Below are positions 9,148-17,704 of a stretch of 64,000 nucleotides of DNA, piece by piece; position 1 is the stretch's first letter; the number at the start of each line of letters is the position of its first letter. Made by a program: the position numbers and the translations under genes. The notes under the pieces were generated by a model. The model had not been told where the DNA came from. It saw nothing but the letters and a program-made list of their open reading frames with translations, and made no database searches. Origin of the DNA: Ferriphaselus sp. R-1 (lineage in GTDB: Bacteria; Pseudomonadota; Gammaproteobacteria; Burkholderiales; Gallionellaceae); NCBI RefSeq assembly GCF_000746095.1, contig NZ_JQKP01000007.1, positions 62,001 to 126,000 of the forward strand. The letters are read 5' to 3'.

Positions 9148-9831
9148 TCATTCCATAGAAATACGCAAGGCCTGCGCCGTCACCCAGGGCGTGAACACCA
9201 GCGCCATGGTGACGATCGCGCCCATCAACGCCAGATTCGCATTGGGACTCAAGCCGCTGTTCACCGCCTCGACCGCACCGGTACCGAAGATCAGCACCGG
9301 GATGCACAACGGCAACACCAGCAGCGAGACCAGCACTCCGCCACCGCGCAAGCCCAGTGTCAACGCCGCGCCGACCGCGCCCAACATGCTCAGCACCGGC
9401 GTACCCAGCAACAGACCGAACATCAATATCCCCAGCGCCTGCGGAGCCATGTCGAACTGCAAGCCCAGCACCGGTGCCATCAACACCAGCGGCAGACCGG
9501 ACACCATCCAGTGCGCCACCATCTTGCCCAGCACCAGCACCGACAAGGATTGCGGTGCCAACATCATCTGCTCCAGCGTGCCGTCGGCGTAGTCTGCCGC
9601 GAACAAGCGCGCAAGCGACAGCATGGAAGCCAGCAGAGCGGCCACCCACACCACGCCGGGAGCCATCTTGCGCAACATGTCCAGCTCCGGCCCCACGCCC
9701 AGCGGGAACAGGCTCACCACCATCACGAAGAAGATCAGCGTGGTCAGCACATCGGCGCGGCGACGCATAGCCAGCAACAGGTCGCGCCGGATCACCAGCA
9801 GCAACAGGGCGATCAACGAGAGCTTCTTCAC
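9148..9831 (-). CDS. ccmB: Haem exporter membrane subunit CcmB
   Basis: The integral membrane partner of the CcmA ATPase in the CcmABCD complex that releases holo-CcmE. It has 227 residues and six hydrophobic segments, starting MKKLSLIALLLLVIRRDL. The conserved ARLFAADYADGTLEQMML motif after the second helix is characteristic of CcmB. The start overlaps the ccmA stop by four bases. Confidence 0.95.
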   Translation of the reverse strand: MKKLSLIALLLLVIRRDLLLAMRRRADVLTTLIFFVMVVSLFPLGVGPELDMLRKMAPGVVWVAALLASMLSLARLFAADYADGTLEQMMLAPQSLSVLVLGKMVAHWMVSGLPLVLMAPVLGLQFDMAPQALGILMFGLLLGTPVLSMLGAVGAALTLGLRGGGVLVSLLVLPLCIPVLIFGTGAVEAVNSGLSPNANLALMGAIVTMALVFTPWVTAQALRISME

Positions 9832-10442
9832 GACAACACCAAGCGCCGCAATTCGACGCCCTCGACCACTAGCGGCTGGTGCGTGGTGAAGATCACCATG
9901 CCATCGCGCGCCAGATGCTCGCCCAGTAATTCCTGTATCAGACCGACGGCTCCGACATCCAGCGCGGTCAATGGTTCATCCAGCACCCACAATGGCGCGT
10001 CCGACACCAACATGCGCGCCAGTGCGGCACGGCGCCGTTGTCCCTGCGACAGCACTTTCACCGGCAGATGCTCGCGCCCTTTCAGTCCCATGCGGCGCAA
10101 GGCGGCGACGGCCTCCTTTTCGCTCAACGCGATACCGGCCAGCCCGGCAGAGATCTGGAGATTCTCCAGCGCGTTCAACTCATCCTTGATGGCATTGTGA
10201 TGGCCGAGGTAGAGCAGTTCGGCGTAGTAATCCTCGTCCAGCTCCTCGATGTTTTCGCCGCGCCAACGTATCTCGCCCGCCACCGGCTGCATGAAGCCGC
10301 ACAACGTGCGCAGCAAACTGGTCTTGCCCTTGCCGTTCTCGCCCTGCACCTGCAAAAGCTCACCCGCCTCCAGCGCGAAGCTAAGGTCAGTGAACAGCGG
10401 GTGGTCTCCTCGGGAACAAGCCAGGTTGCTGACTTCCAGCAT
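9828..10442 (-). CDS. ccmA: Haem exporter ATP-binding protein CcmA
   Basis: ABC ATPase powering release of haem-loaded CcmE. In 204 residues the Walker A is GENGKGKTS (34-42), the signature LSQGQRRRAALARML, and the Walker B LWVLDEPLTALD. Length is normal for CcmA. It is the first gene of the leftward ccm operon, and a TATAAT box lies about 40 bp upstream of the start. Confidence 0.96.
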   Translation of the reverse strand: MLEVSNLACSRGDHPLFTDLSFALEAGELLQVQGENGKGKTSLLRTLCGFMQPVAGEIRWRGENIEELDEDYYAELLYLGHHNAIKDELNALENLQISAGLAGIALSEKEAVAALRRMGLKGREHLPVKVLSQGQRRRAALARMLVSDAPLWVLDEPLTALDVGAVGLIQELLGEHLARDGMVIFTTHQPLVVEGVELRRLVLS

Positions 10443-10478
10443 GGTTACAGCGCGATCCTGAAATACAAACAGCGCGGG

Positions 10479-10484
10479 ATTATA
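10479..10484 (-). promoter_or_regulatory. Possible -10 box of the ccm operon promoter
   Basis: A perfect TATAAT on the reverse strand lies in the 93-bp gap between ccmA and the MEKHLA gene. I see no good -35 box at 16-18 bp, so an activator or extended element may be involved. It is the only promoter-like site found directly in front of ccmA. Confidence 0.4.
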
Positions 10485-10535
10485 TACGAAGCTGCGCGGC
10501 AGGCACCGGAATCGGCATGACCGGCTCCCCCCGCA

Positions 10536-11015
10536 TCAGTCCGGCAAACCAAGCCATTCAGTGAAAGTCGCCGCCTGACCATGCAGCTTGCCAGCTTCAT
10601 CCAGCAGATTCCACACGATGACGCGCTCGATACGGAAGCGCTTGCCACTACTGGAGATGCGCACGCCGGAATAGTCGTCGATGTAGCCGTGCTGCGTCAC
10701 CCGCTCCAGCAGCCGGGCGCGGGCCTCGCGCGCCAACGGCTCAGCGGAATAGCGCGACGGCAACCGGGTGAAGGCCGCGAAATCCAGCTCGAACAGCTCC
10801 AGCGCGAGCCGGTTACCATAGAAGAACACCGGATCAGCCTCCGTGCCGTGGGCCAGAATGGCGCGCGGCGCGTCCCACAGCAGGTCAGACAAGCGCTCGT
10901 GCTGGTTCGACTCGACCAGCACCCGCCCGGTCAATCTATGGAAGCTATCGAAGATCAGATGCAACCGAGCATCCAACTCGGCGGATATGACTGGTTTTTT
11001 GATGGATTCCGGCAT
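10536..11015 (-). CDS. MEKHLA domain-containing protein
   Basis: A 159-residue single-domain protein resembling the MEKHLA domain, which is related to PAS folds. The visible core is PVFFYGNRLALELFELDFAAF, followed by RLPSRYSAEP and the C-terminal strand region RFRIERVIVWNLLDEAGKLHGQAATF. Such proteins are thought to bind a small ligand or act as sensors; no catalytic residues are recognised. The frame is open up to 11063, but ATG 11015 (MPESIKKP) gives the usual length. It reads away from rpmH and toward ccmA. Confidence 0.75.
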   Translation of the reverse strand: MPESIKKPVISAELDARLHLIFDSFHRLTGRVLVESNQHERLSDLLWDAPRAILAHGTEADPVFFYGNRLALELFELDFAAFTRLPSRYSAEPLAREARARLLERVTQHGYIDDYSGVRISSSGKRFRIERVIVWNLLDEAGKLHGQAATFTEWLGLPD

Positions 11016-11068
11016 GACGCGGATTATAGCCAGCCGCCGCGCCCCTTGTCTTTTCGGGCACAAACAGC

Positions 11069-11097
11069 TTGACAGAAAGTCGCTCAGGCATTGTAAT
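11069..11097 (+). promoter_or_regulatory. Sigma-70 promoter of rpmH
   Basis: TTGACA (11069-11074) and TGTAAT (11092-11097) are 17 bp apart, about 38 bp before the rpmH start codon. This is the strongest promoter match in the window, as expected for a ribosomal protein gene. Confidence 0.85.
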
Positions 11098-11134
11098 TGC
11101 GCGCTTTTTTACAATTCGCCACAGGAGTCTCCAA

Positions 11135-11269
11135 ATGAAACGTACATACCAACCTTCCGTCACCAAGAGAAAGCGCACTCACGGTTTTCTGGTCCGCATG
11201 AAAACCAAGGGTGGCCGCGCCGTCATTCGCGCACGTCGCGCCAAGGGCCGCGCACGTCTTGCCGTCTAA
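11135..11269 (+). CDS. rpmH: 50S ribosomal protein L34
   Basis: The 44-residue basic protein [18 protein letters not shown]... is the unmistakable L34. It ends [11 protein letters not shown]. An ACAGGAG ribosome site lies eight bases before ATG 11135. It leads the conserved rpmH-rnpA-yidD-yidC-mnmE cluster. Confidence 0.98.
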   Translation: MKRTYQPSVTKRKRTHGFLVRMKTKGGRAVIRARRAKGRARLAV

Positions 11270-11609
11270 GGAAAGACAGGTTTTTTCGGGCGAGCGCCGC
11301 TTGCGCCAGCGTGTCGAGTTCGATGCGGTGATGGTTGGCAAGGGCCTGCCCAACAAGTGTTTTGTGATTTACCAGCGGGCGAATCAGGTGGGAGTCTCCC
11401 GCCTCGGCATCGTCGCCAGCAAACGGGTGATGCCGACCGCCGTGGCGCGTAATCTGGCCAAGCGGACGGTGCGGGAAGCCTTCCGGCAACTCTTCCCCGT
11501 GGAATGCGCGCTGGATGTGGTGGTGCGAGTGCGTCGTCCGGTACGGCGTGAAGCGATGGCGGAGTGCCGTGAGGCGCTGACGCAGTTGTTTCAGGCGGTG
11601 CAGGCGTGA
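11259..11609 (+). CDS. rnpA: Ribonuclease P protein component
   Basis: RnpA assists the RNase P RNA in maturing tRNA 5' ends. The core [17 protein letters not shown], the RNR motif [19 protein letters not shown] and a following beta strand [11 protein letters not shown] identify it. No ATG is available. The most suitable start is TTG 11259, giving 116 residues and an 11-base overlap with rpmH; GTG 11211 is the other in-frame option and would overlap more deeply. Overlap with rpmH is common in this cluster. Confidence 0.92.
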   Translation: MPSKERQVFSGERRLRQRVEFDAVMVGKGLPNKCFVIYQRANQVGVSRLGIVASKRVMPTAVARNLAKRTVREAFRQLFPVECALDVVVRVRRPVRREAMAECREALTQLFQAVQA

Positions 11610-11818
11610 TGCGCTGGCTACTGCTCAAACTGATACGCGGCTATCAATGTGCGATCAGTCCGATGTTTCCGCCGTCGTGTCGTTTTACTCCCAGCTGTTC
11701 CTGCTATGCCAGCGAGGCGGTGGAGAAACACGGCTCGGTGCGCGGCGCATGGCTGGCTATCAAACGGGTGTTGCGTTGCAACCCGTGGAACGACGGCGGT
11801 TACGACCCCGTCCCTTGA
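11609..11818 (+). CDS. yidD: Membrane protein insertion efficiency factor YidD
   Basis: A small amphipathic, cysteine-containing protein that aids YidC-dependent membrane insertion. The 69 residues carry the family signature [20 protein letters not shown] and the ending [12 protein letters not shown]. The ATG overlaps the rnpA stop by one base; GTG 11606 is an alternative. It sits in the canonical place between rnpA and yidC. Confidence 0.95.
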   Translation: MRWLLLKLIRGYQCAISPMFPPSCRFTPSCSCYASEAVEKHGSVRGAWLAIKRVLRCNPWNDGGYDPVP

Positions 11819-11836
11819 ATTTACGCAAAGATCATC

Positions 11837-13477
11837 ATGGACCTTCAACGGCTGTTTCTCTTTCTGATCTTTTCTGTCTCTTCCATGTTGGTGTGGGAGA
11901 ACTGGCAGCGCGCGCAACATCCCGCGCCTGCGCCGGTCACCGCCGCTTCCGGCGTGCCTACGGCGACCACCGCGCTGAACGCAGCCCCGGCAGCCAACGC
12001 TGCCGCCACAGTGGCGACCGAAGTCAAGCGTGCCAGCGGTACGAAGATCCTCGTCAAAACCGACAACTTCGTCGCCGAGATCAACACCGTTGGTGGCGAC
12101 CTGCGCCATCTGGAGCTGGCCCAGCACCGTGACGCCAAGGACAAGAGCAAGCTGTTCGTGCTGATGCAGGAACAGGGCGCACACAACTACCTGGCCCAGA
12201 CCGGACTGCTGGGTGCGGGCTTGCCGACACACAACTCCGCCTTCAGCAGCACCGCCACCGAATACAGCATGGCCGCTGGCCAGAACGTGCTTGAAGTTCG
12301 CCTGACCGCCACCGACATCCCGAATGCCACCGTCAGCAAGGTCTACACCTTCCATCGCGGCAGCTATGTGGTGGACGTGAGCTACGAGATCCAGAACACT
12401 GGCGCGACCCCGATCGCAGCATCGGCCTACTTCCAGCTGGTGCGTGACAAGTCTGCCCCCGAAGGCGACTCCAAGTTCGTGCCAACTTATACCGGCCCGG
12501 CGGTGTATACCGACAAAGAGAAGTTCCAGAAGGTCGATTTCTCCAACATCGAGAAGGGCAAGACCGACTACCCGAAAACGGCTGACAACGGCTGGGTGGG
12601 CATGCTGCAACACTACTTTGTCTCGGCCTGGCTGCCCAAGGACAAGACGCAGCGCGAGTATTACACCAAGGCGCTGGGCAACAACCTGTTCGCTGCCGGT
12701 GTGATCGTGCCGGTGGCCGCCGTCGCACCGGGACAATCGGGTAAAGTCACCGTGCCTTTGTACGCCGGCCCGGCACAAGCCAAGCTGGACGAGATCGCGC
12801 CCGGCCTCGGCCTGACCGTGGATTACGGCTGGCTGACCATCATCGCCACGCCTATCTTCTGGCTGTTGACCCAGATTCAGGGCATCGTCTCCAACTGGGG
12901 TGTCGCCATCATCCTGCTGACCGTGCTGATCAAGCTGGCCTTCTTCCCGCTCTCCGCCGCGAGCTATCGTTCGATGGCCAAGATGCGCGTGGTCGCGCCC
13001 AAGCTGGAGCGCATCAAGCAGAAGTACGGCGACGACCGCGAGCGCCTGCACAAGGAGATGATGGAGCTGTACAAGACCGAGAAGATCAATCCGCTCGGCG
13101 GCTGCTTGCCGATGCTGATCCAGATCCCGGTGTTCATCGCGCTGTACTGGTCCATCCTGTCCAGCGTCGAGATGCGCCACGCGCCGTTCGTGGGCTGGAT
13201 CACCGACCTCTCGGCGGCTGACCCGTATTACATCCTGCCGCTGGCCATGGCGATCAGCATGTTCATCCAGACCAAGCTGAACCCGACCCCGGCTGACCCG
13301 CTGCAAGCCAAGCTGATGCAAATCATGCCGCTGGTCTTCGCCGTGGTGTTCTTCTTCTTCCCTGCGGGCCTGGTGCTGTATTCCATCGTGAACAACGCAC
13401 TGTCCATCGCCCAGCAGTGGTACATCACCCGCAGTCTGGAATCTGCCCCCAAAGGTGCAGCGAACGACCCTCGATAA
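11837..13477 (+). CDS. yidC: Membrane protein insertase YidC
   Basis: YidC inserts and folds inner membrane proteins alone or with SecYEG. The 546 residues show the Gram-negative arrangement: TM1 ([19 protein letters not shown]), an Ala/Pro-rich linker, a large periplasmic beta domain (about 60-330), then the conserved five-helix core. The core starts at [20 protein letters not shown] and contains [20 protein letters not shown] and the cytoplasmic hairpin [20 protein letters not shown]. Length is normal. The 3' end overlaps the mnmE start by 23 bases. Confidence 0.97.
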   Translation: MDLQRLFLFLIFSVSSMLVWENWQRAQHPAPAPVTAASGVPTATTALNAAPAANAAATVATEVKRASGTKILVKTDNFVAEINTVGGDLRHLELAQHRDAKDKSKLFVLMQEQGAHNYLAQTGLLGAGLPTHNSAFSSTATEYSMAAGQNVLEVRLTATDIPNATVSKVYTFHRGSYVVDVSYEIQNTGATPIAASAYFQLVRDKSAPEGDSKFVPTYTGPAVYTDKEKFQKVDFSNIEKGKTDYPKTADNGWVGMLQHYFVSAWLPKDKTQREYYTKALGNNLFAAGVIVPVAAVAPGQSGKVTVPLYAGPAQAKLDEIAPGLGLTVDYGWLTIIATPIFWLLTQIQGIVSNWGVAIILLTVLIKLAFFPLSAASYRSMAKMRVVAPKLERIKQKYGDDRERLHKEMMELYKTEKINPLGGCLPMLIQIPVFIALYWSILSSVEMRHAPFVGWITDLSAADPYYILPLAMAISMFIQTKLNPTPADPLQAKLMQIMPLVFAVVFFFFPAGLVLYSIVNNALSIAQQWYITRSLESAPKGAANDPR

Positions 13478-14846
13478 CATCGCCGCCATCGCCACCGCCC
13501 CCGGGCGCGGTGGCATCGGCGTGGTGCGCATCTCCGGCCACGGCCTGACTGCGCTGGCGCAAGCCATCACCGGAAAAACACCCGCGCCGCGCCGCGCCAG
13601 CTACGCTTCCTTCCTCGATGCCGACGGCAGCGTGCTGGATCAAGGCCTCGCGCTCTACTTCCCCGCGCCGCATTCCTACACCGGCGAAGACGTGCTGGAA
13701 CTGCAAGGACATGGCGGTCCGGCGGTGCTGCAAGCCGTATTGCAACGCTGCCTCGACCTCGGCGCACGACTGGCCCGCCCCGGCGAATTCACCGAACGCG
13801 CTTACCTCAACGACAAGCTCGACCTGGCCCAGGCCGAAAGCGTCGCCGACCTGATCGACGCCACCACCGCGCAGGCCGCGCGCAGCGCCATGCGCTCGTT
13901 GCAAGGTGACTTCTCCCGTGCCATTCACGCCCTGGTGGACGAATTGATCCGCCTGCGGATGCTGGTCGAAGCGATGCTGGATTTCCCCGAAGAAGAGGTG
14001 GACGAGCTCGATCTCGACCGCCGCAACCGCCAGCTCGCCGCCGTGCGTGCGGAGCTGGAGCAAGTGAGCAGCCTCGCCCGTCAGGGCAGCTTGCTGCGCG
14101 AAGGCGCGCACATCGTGCTGGTCGGCCAGCCCAACGTCGGCAAATCCAGCCTGCTCAACCGTCTCTCCGGCGAAGAGGTCGCTCTGGTCAGCGACATCCC
14201 CGGCACCACCCGCGACGTGATCCGCCAGGCCATCCAGCTCGAAGGCGTGCCGCTGCACATCCACGACACCGCCGGGCTGCGCGAATCCAGCGACGTGGTC
14301 GAACAAATGGGCATCGCCCGCACCCGCAGCACCGCCGAAAAGGCCGACCTCATCCTCGTCCTGCTCGACGCCCGCCACGGCCTCACCCCGGCTGACCAGG
14401 ACATCCTCACCCAACTCCCCGCCGCGATTCCGCGCCTGTTCGTGTTCAACAAGAGTGATTTGCTGAGCGGTGATGAGTTCGAGATTCCCGTTCGCGGTGA
14501 GTCCTTCGACTCCGCTCAGGACAGGCCAGTCGAACCACTTGCGCCCACCGAGCACCTCTACCTCTCCGCCAAAACCGGCACCGGGCTGGACGAGCTGCGC
14601 CAGCGCCTGCTCGCCCTCATCGGCTGGCATCAGGAAGCTGGCGTATTCATGGCCCGCGAACGCCACCTTCGCGCCCTATCCTCCGCCCGCAGCCACCTCG
14701 CACACGCCGCCGCCGAGATCGCCCGCGCCGAACTCTTCGCCGAAGAACTCCGACTCGCTCAGGAAGCCCTCAACACCATCACCGGCGAATTCACCGCCGA
14801 CGACCTGCTCGGCGAGATATTCAGCCGATTCTGCATAGGCAAATAA
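13455..14846 (+). CDS. mnmE: tRNA uridine-5-carboxymethylaminomethyl modification GTPase MnmE
   Basis: MnmE with MnmG modifies U34 of certain tRNAs. The 463-residue protein has the N-terminal tetrahydrofolate-binding domain ([17 protein letters not shown]), the G domain (G1 [13 protein letters not shown]3 DTAG, G4 NKSD) and the C-terminal CIGK with its catalytic cysteine. GTG 13455 gives the expected N-terminus. After NKSD an unusual in-frame segment ([18 protein letters not shown], bases about 14500-14554) is encoded by a palindromic repeat; the reading frame is intact, so function is probably kept. Confidence 0.96.
   Translation: MQRTTLDNIAAIATAPGRGGIGVVRISGHGLTALAQAITGKTPAPRRASYASFLDADGSVLDQGLALYFPAPHSYTGEDVLELQGHGGPAVLQAVLQRCLDLGARLARPGEFTERAYLNDKLDLAQAESVADLIDATTAQAARSAMRSLQGDFSRAIHALVDELIRLRMLVEAMLDFPEEEVDELDLDRRNRQLAAVRAELEQVSSLARQGSLLREGAHIVLVGQPNVGKSSLLNRLSGEEVALVSDIPGTTRDVIRQAIQLEGVPLHIHDTAGLRESSDVVEQMGIARTRSTAEKADLILVLLDARHGLTPADQDILTQLPAAIPRLFVFNKSDLLSGDEFEIPVRGESFDSAQDRPVEPLAPTEHLYLSAKTGTGLDELRQRLLALIGWHQEAGVFMARERHLRALSSARSHLAHAAAEIARAELFAEELRLAQEALNTITGEFTADDLLGEIFSRFCIGK
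14505..14534. repeat. Short palindromic repeat inserted inside mnmE
   Basis: TTCGACT (14505-14511) and AGTCGAA (14528-14534) form an inverted repeat around CCGCTCAGGACAGGCC. From general knowledge, variants of TTCGAC..GCTCAGGACAGGC occur as dispersed short repeats in many proteobacterial genomes and translate as SFDSAQDRP. Here it lies within the G domain coding region without breaking the frame. Confidence 0.6.
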
Positions 14847-15067
14847 CCAAGCTGCGCCGGAAACGTCGTGCCGTCGTCACGTTCTAGTTACGCGGATTTT
14901 CAAAAAAACCAGAGTTGCGCAGAGAGTTTTTAATCATTATCAATCAGCAACCTGCATCGCTCGCCATCTAGAATAACAGCCACATCAAATAACGAAATGG
15001 CTACACCGCCTCTGGCCAGAACAGAAAATTTTCTTGCAATATTCGTATAGTTTCATAATATACACAC

Positions 15068-15367
15068 ATGACTGATTTCTCCAAAATCACCGGGTTTGAT
15101 TGGGACGATGGGAATTCTCGGAAAAATGAGAAGCACGGCGTTTCGATAGCCGAGGCGGAACAGCTTTTCTTCAACGATCCGCTATTGCTCCTGCATGACG
15201 TGAAGCACAGTCAGCAGGAGCCCCGACTCCACGCGTTGGGCCAAACCGATGACGGACGGCTATTGCACATTACATTCACCCTGCGGGATGCAGGAAAAAG
15301 GATTCGCGTGATTTCGGCCCGAGACATGCACAGAAAGGAGCGAAGCATCTATGAACAAGCCAACTAA
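15068..15367 (+). CDS. brnT: BrnT family toxin
   Basis: BrnT is a RelE-fold ribonuclease toxin of a type II toxin-antitoxin system. The 99-residue product has the signature FDWDDGNSRKNEKHGVSIAEA, the catalytic-type arginine and histidine region GRLLHITFTLRD, and the RVISARDMHRKERSIYE ending. The 221-bp gap before it is AT-rich and contains promoter-like hexamers (for example CATAAT at 15054) but no certain promoter. It overlaps brnA by 17 bases, toxin first, the normal order for this family. Confidence 0.9.
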   Translation: MTDFSKITGFDWDDGNSRKNEKHGVSIAEAEQLFFNDPLLLLHDVKHSQQEPRLHALGQTDDGRLLHITFTLRDAGKRIRVISARDMHRKERSIYEQAN

Positions 15368-15617
15368 AACTCTACCGCAATTCGCCAGCGAGGCTGAAGA
15401 GCGCGCCTTTTGGGAAGCCAACAACTCCACCGAATACTTGGACTGGTCGCAGGCCAAGCGCGTAACCCTGCCCAACCTGAAGCCCTCGACAAAAACGATT
15501 TCGCTGCGCTTACCGCAGCACATGCTGGACTCGATCAGAGCCGCCGCCAATTCCCGCGACGTACCTTACCAGTCCCTTATCAAGGTATGGTTGCAGGAAA
15601 AGCTGCACAGCCACTAG
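15351..15617 (+). CDS. brnA: BrnA family antitoxin
   Basis: An 88-residue antitoxin with a C-terminal ribbon-helix-helix DNA-binding domain. Visible are FWEANNSTEYLDWSQAKRV, the RHH strand STKTISLRLPQHMLDSIRA and the closing PYQSLIKVWLQEKL, all typical of BrnA/CopG-like antitoxins. It neutralises BrnT and would repress the brnTA promoter. The pair ends 60 bp before the left duplication that bounds the tRNA-Phe islands, so it may be chromosomal or a remnant of an earlier insertion. Confidence 0.88.
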   Translation: MNKPTKTLPQFASEAEERAFWEANNSTEYLDWSQAKRVTLPNLKPSTKTISLRLPQHMLDSIRAAANSRDVPYQSLIKVWLQEKLHSH

Positions 15618-15771
15618 TTTCACCGACGGATGAGAATAAGTGCCGCCTTAACAGTGTCCATCGCCATGTTAGGATGATCGCAAAATGGCACGCGGATTTT
15701 TGGGGGCAATTCGCCCTTTCTCATCAAGGCATTGCGAGTGACTCGCGGACTGCGATGGCATGCGGACTTCA

Positions 15772-15803
15772 GAAAGCAAAAAGGCCACCACGATGGGTGA
15801 CCT
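15772..15803 (-). terminator. Displaced tRNA-Phe terminator, left copy
   Basis: Read leftward, AGGTCACC, a six-base loop, GGTGGCCT (one G-T pair) and then TTTTGCTTTCT. It stands about 15 bp beyond the tRNA 3' fragment, where a tRNA terminator belongs. It was probably the original tRNA-Phe terminator before integration separated it from the intact gene. Confidence 0.7.
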
Positions 15804-15818
15804 AAGCGCCTGTTTTGT

Positions 15819-15864
15819 TTGGTGGCTCGGGGCGGAATCGAACCACCGACACGCGGATTTTCAA
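15819..15864 (-). other. Attachment site copy 1 (46-bp tRNA-Phe 3' fragment)
   Basis: Identical to 37549-37594 over 46 bp, from two bases beyond the CCA end to the anticodon loop of tRNA-Phe. The match stops in the anticodon loop, a usual crossover position for tyrosine integrases. It is the left end of element A. Confidence 0.9.
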
Positions 15865-16235
15865 GACAAAAAACAGTCCGGTCTTTCACCTCATAGTTGA
15901 AGAAACGTAAGGGAATTTTTTGACCTCCCCTTTGGTTGCCACGGCGACCGAGCCTATACCGAGCTCAATCATGCACACTTTTCCACAAATTTTCAGTTTC
16001 CCGAACAGGTTCAATGGCTTTCTCGCGTGCTGACCGGGCTTTTTCCGAACCTCCCCGCGACCGAACTGCTGGCGTAATGACCGAACCGGCTGGGGGGGCA
16101 CGTCAAGTCGTCGAGTGCGTCGATTGGCAAGGGAAATTCGATTGGCAGCTCCCGCAATTACTGACTTTTTGTCGAAGCAGAATTTGTTCTACATACCTAA
16201 TCAACACCGGACGTTCAACATTTGAACTTACCGGC
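15865..16235. other. Non-coding left end of element A
   Basis: Between the left attachment site and the nucleotidase gene I find no frame with a convincing start and ribosome site. The stretch contains a G7 tract near 16090 and several T-rich runs. Integrase arm-binding sites could lie here but cannot be identified by eye. Confidence 0.45.
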
Positions 16236-17204
16236 CTACGCGGATTCTTGCGCAGGTGTGGTTGGATGAGTTGTTGGATTTCTGTTTGCGATCCCGAACG
16301 GAATATGAACCATTGGAATATCGCCAGCAGGCGATTCCAAATGACTCCGTTGGTCATCAAAAAACATGTGAGGCTTAAGAACCGTCAGTATTCGTGACTT
16401 TTGCATTCCGCCTAGGAAAAATGACTCGTCTGCTGACACTCCCCACACTTTCAATGTGGTTACAACTCTTTCATGGGCGGGGGCATTACGAGCTGTGACG
16501 ATTGCAATCCTCAGAATCTTCTTGTATGCAGAATCATCCTTTTGACGCTTTTCCTCTAGCTTTTGCATAAACGAAAGCTTCTTAAATAGGTCAGCTAGAG
16601 GACCGGGTTTGTGCGGTACGGATTGCTTTGCTGTTTCGTGGGCTTGGAATTCATCGAGATTGTTATTTCTCTTGAAAACAGATTCTGCTTCGTCGTCGGC
16701 AATTACACCGTCAAAGTCGAAGGCAACCCTTAATTCTCCGTCAAGCTCATCGTCATAGACTATTGAAGGAAGCACCACTCCGGCCGGATGGCCGGCATCG
16801 ATAGCCTTTTGAACGTCGTCCTCGTTAGAACTTAGAAATAATGAAGCGTTAAATGCGGGTATGTATTCATGAGGAGAATTTCCCCTCATGAATCCTGCAC
16901 GAGTGATGTCAAGGCCGTAGTGTCGAATTGAGCGAAAGACCCTTAATCCTGTTTCTGGAGAGTTTCTTGATAGAAGCACTACCTCGACAGGCAATTGCTT
17001 GGGGAATGCTTTGTTAATACTTAAAAAGCGACGGATAAAAGGAAAGGCAACCCCCTTCGGAAAGGGGATGTCGATGTTCTCTTCTTGATGCTTCCGATAT
17101 TCATCGACCCCTTTGGTCAGATAGATGTCGTGGGATTCAGATAGATCAAACAGCGCGCTGGATGCGATGCTGATAACTAATTTGCGTTCTATCGGGTATG
17201 CCAT
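16236..17204 (-). CDS. 5'-nucleotidase of the cytosolic cN-I (NT5C1) type
   Basis: A 322-residue protein resembling the 5-nucleotidase family that includes animal cN-IA, which dephosphorylates nucleoside monophosphates. The HAD-type nucleophile motif is FDFDGVIADDEAE near residue 165. The N-terminal half has KLVISIASSALFDLSES, VEVVLLSRNSPETGLRVFRS and ITRAGFMRG, as in this family; the C-terminal half has IVTARNAPAHERVV and MFFDDQRSHLES with the acidic metal ligands. It is the leftmost gene of element A, reading toward the left end. Its role in the island is unknown; nucleotide depletion during phage attack is one speculation. Confidence 0.8.
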   Translation of the reverse strand: MAYPIERKLVISIASSALFDLSESHDIYLTKGVDEYRKHQEENIDIPFPKGVAFPFIRRFLSINKAFPKQLPVEVVLLSRNSPETGLRVFRSIRHYGLDITRAGFMRGNSPHEYIPAFNASLFLSSNEDDVQKAIDAGHPAGVVLPSIVYDDELDGELRVAFDFDGVIADDEAESVFKRNNNLDEFQAHETAKQSVPHKPGPLADLFKKLSFMQKLEEKRQKDDSAYKKILRIAIVTARNAPAHERVVTTLKVWGVSADESFFLGGMQKSRILTVLKPHMFFDDQRSHLESPAGDIPMVHIPFGIANRNPTTHPTTPAQESA

Positions 17205-17649
17205 AGGAAAAATCTAACGATTGTAGAGACACATTGGTCCTCACCCTATTTTACATAGGGATAGACAAATATCGAAGATATCCTTATGAAACATAAGTGT
17301 TTGTTCATTATGGAATCTCCTTGTCACATGGTTAATATAGATACGCAGACTCAGAGATACATTGAACCACATTGCCCCGCATGAATATATAGGCCGAGGG
17401 ACTAGATATTCGGCCTAGTCTCGATGAGGGGACGATGTTCGAAATGATGTGGAAAGCGGCCATACCCTCAATTGTCGAGGATGGCTGCCCCCGACTGAAT
17501 CTCAGACAGATGACTTGTACCTCATATCGTCCGCCTCTGGTTCATAACCTACTGAAGCAATTGTATCTGCCCGCCGTACATCCTTCGTTCAAACGGAATG
17601 GCAGCATTCCGTGGCGGTTTGCCTGCCCTGTCAAAATGGGTCGAAAAAA
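17205..17649. other. AT-rich intergenic region between nucleotidase and integrase genes
   Basis: About 450 bp with no supported gene. The part next to the nucleotidase start is strongly AT-rich (for example around 17220-17340) and probably holds its leftward promoter. A frame at 17435-17785 on the plus strand runs antisense into the integrase and lacks a ribosome site. Confidence 0.45.
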
Positions 17650-17695
17650 TATATTGAAAGAAATAGGCCCGAGACAGGTTTCCCCGTCCCGAGCC
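17650..17695 (-). terminator. Probable terminator after the element A integrase
   Basis: Read leftward, a 10-bp stem with three G-T pairs (17686-17695 with 17666-17675) is followed by TATTTCTTTC and an AT-rich run. It starts ten bases past the integrase stop. Confidence 0.6.
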
Positions 17696-17704
17696 ATGGT
17701 GTTG

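Larger units (their letters stand above)
15677..15864. repeat. 188-bp direct repeat, left copy (tRNA-Phe 3' flank plus 3' half)
   Basis: By eye, 182 of 188 bases match 32479-32666. It comprises about 142 bp of flank, including a tRNA terminator, followed by the exact 46-bp tRNA-Phe fragment. It marks the left edge of the island region. Confidence 0.9.

Noticed and set aside
11618-13570. A 650-codon open frame on the minus strand
   Set aside because: Antisense to yidD and yidC, with a composition biased to His, Arg, Gly and Asp and no family resemblance.
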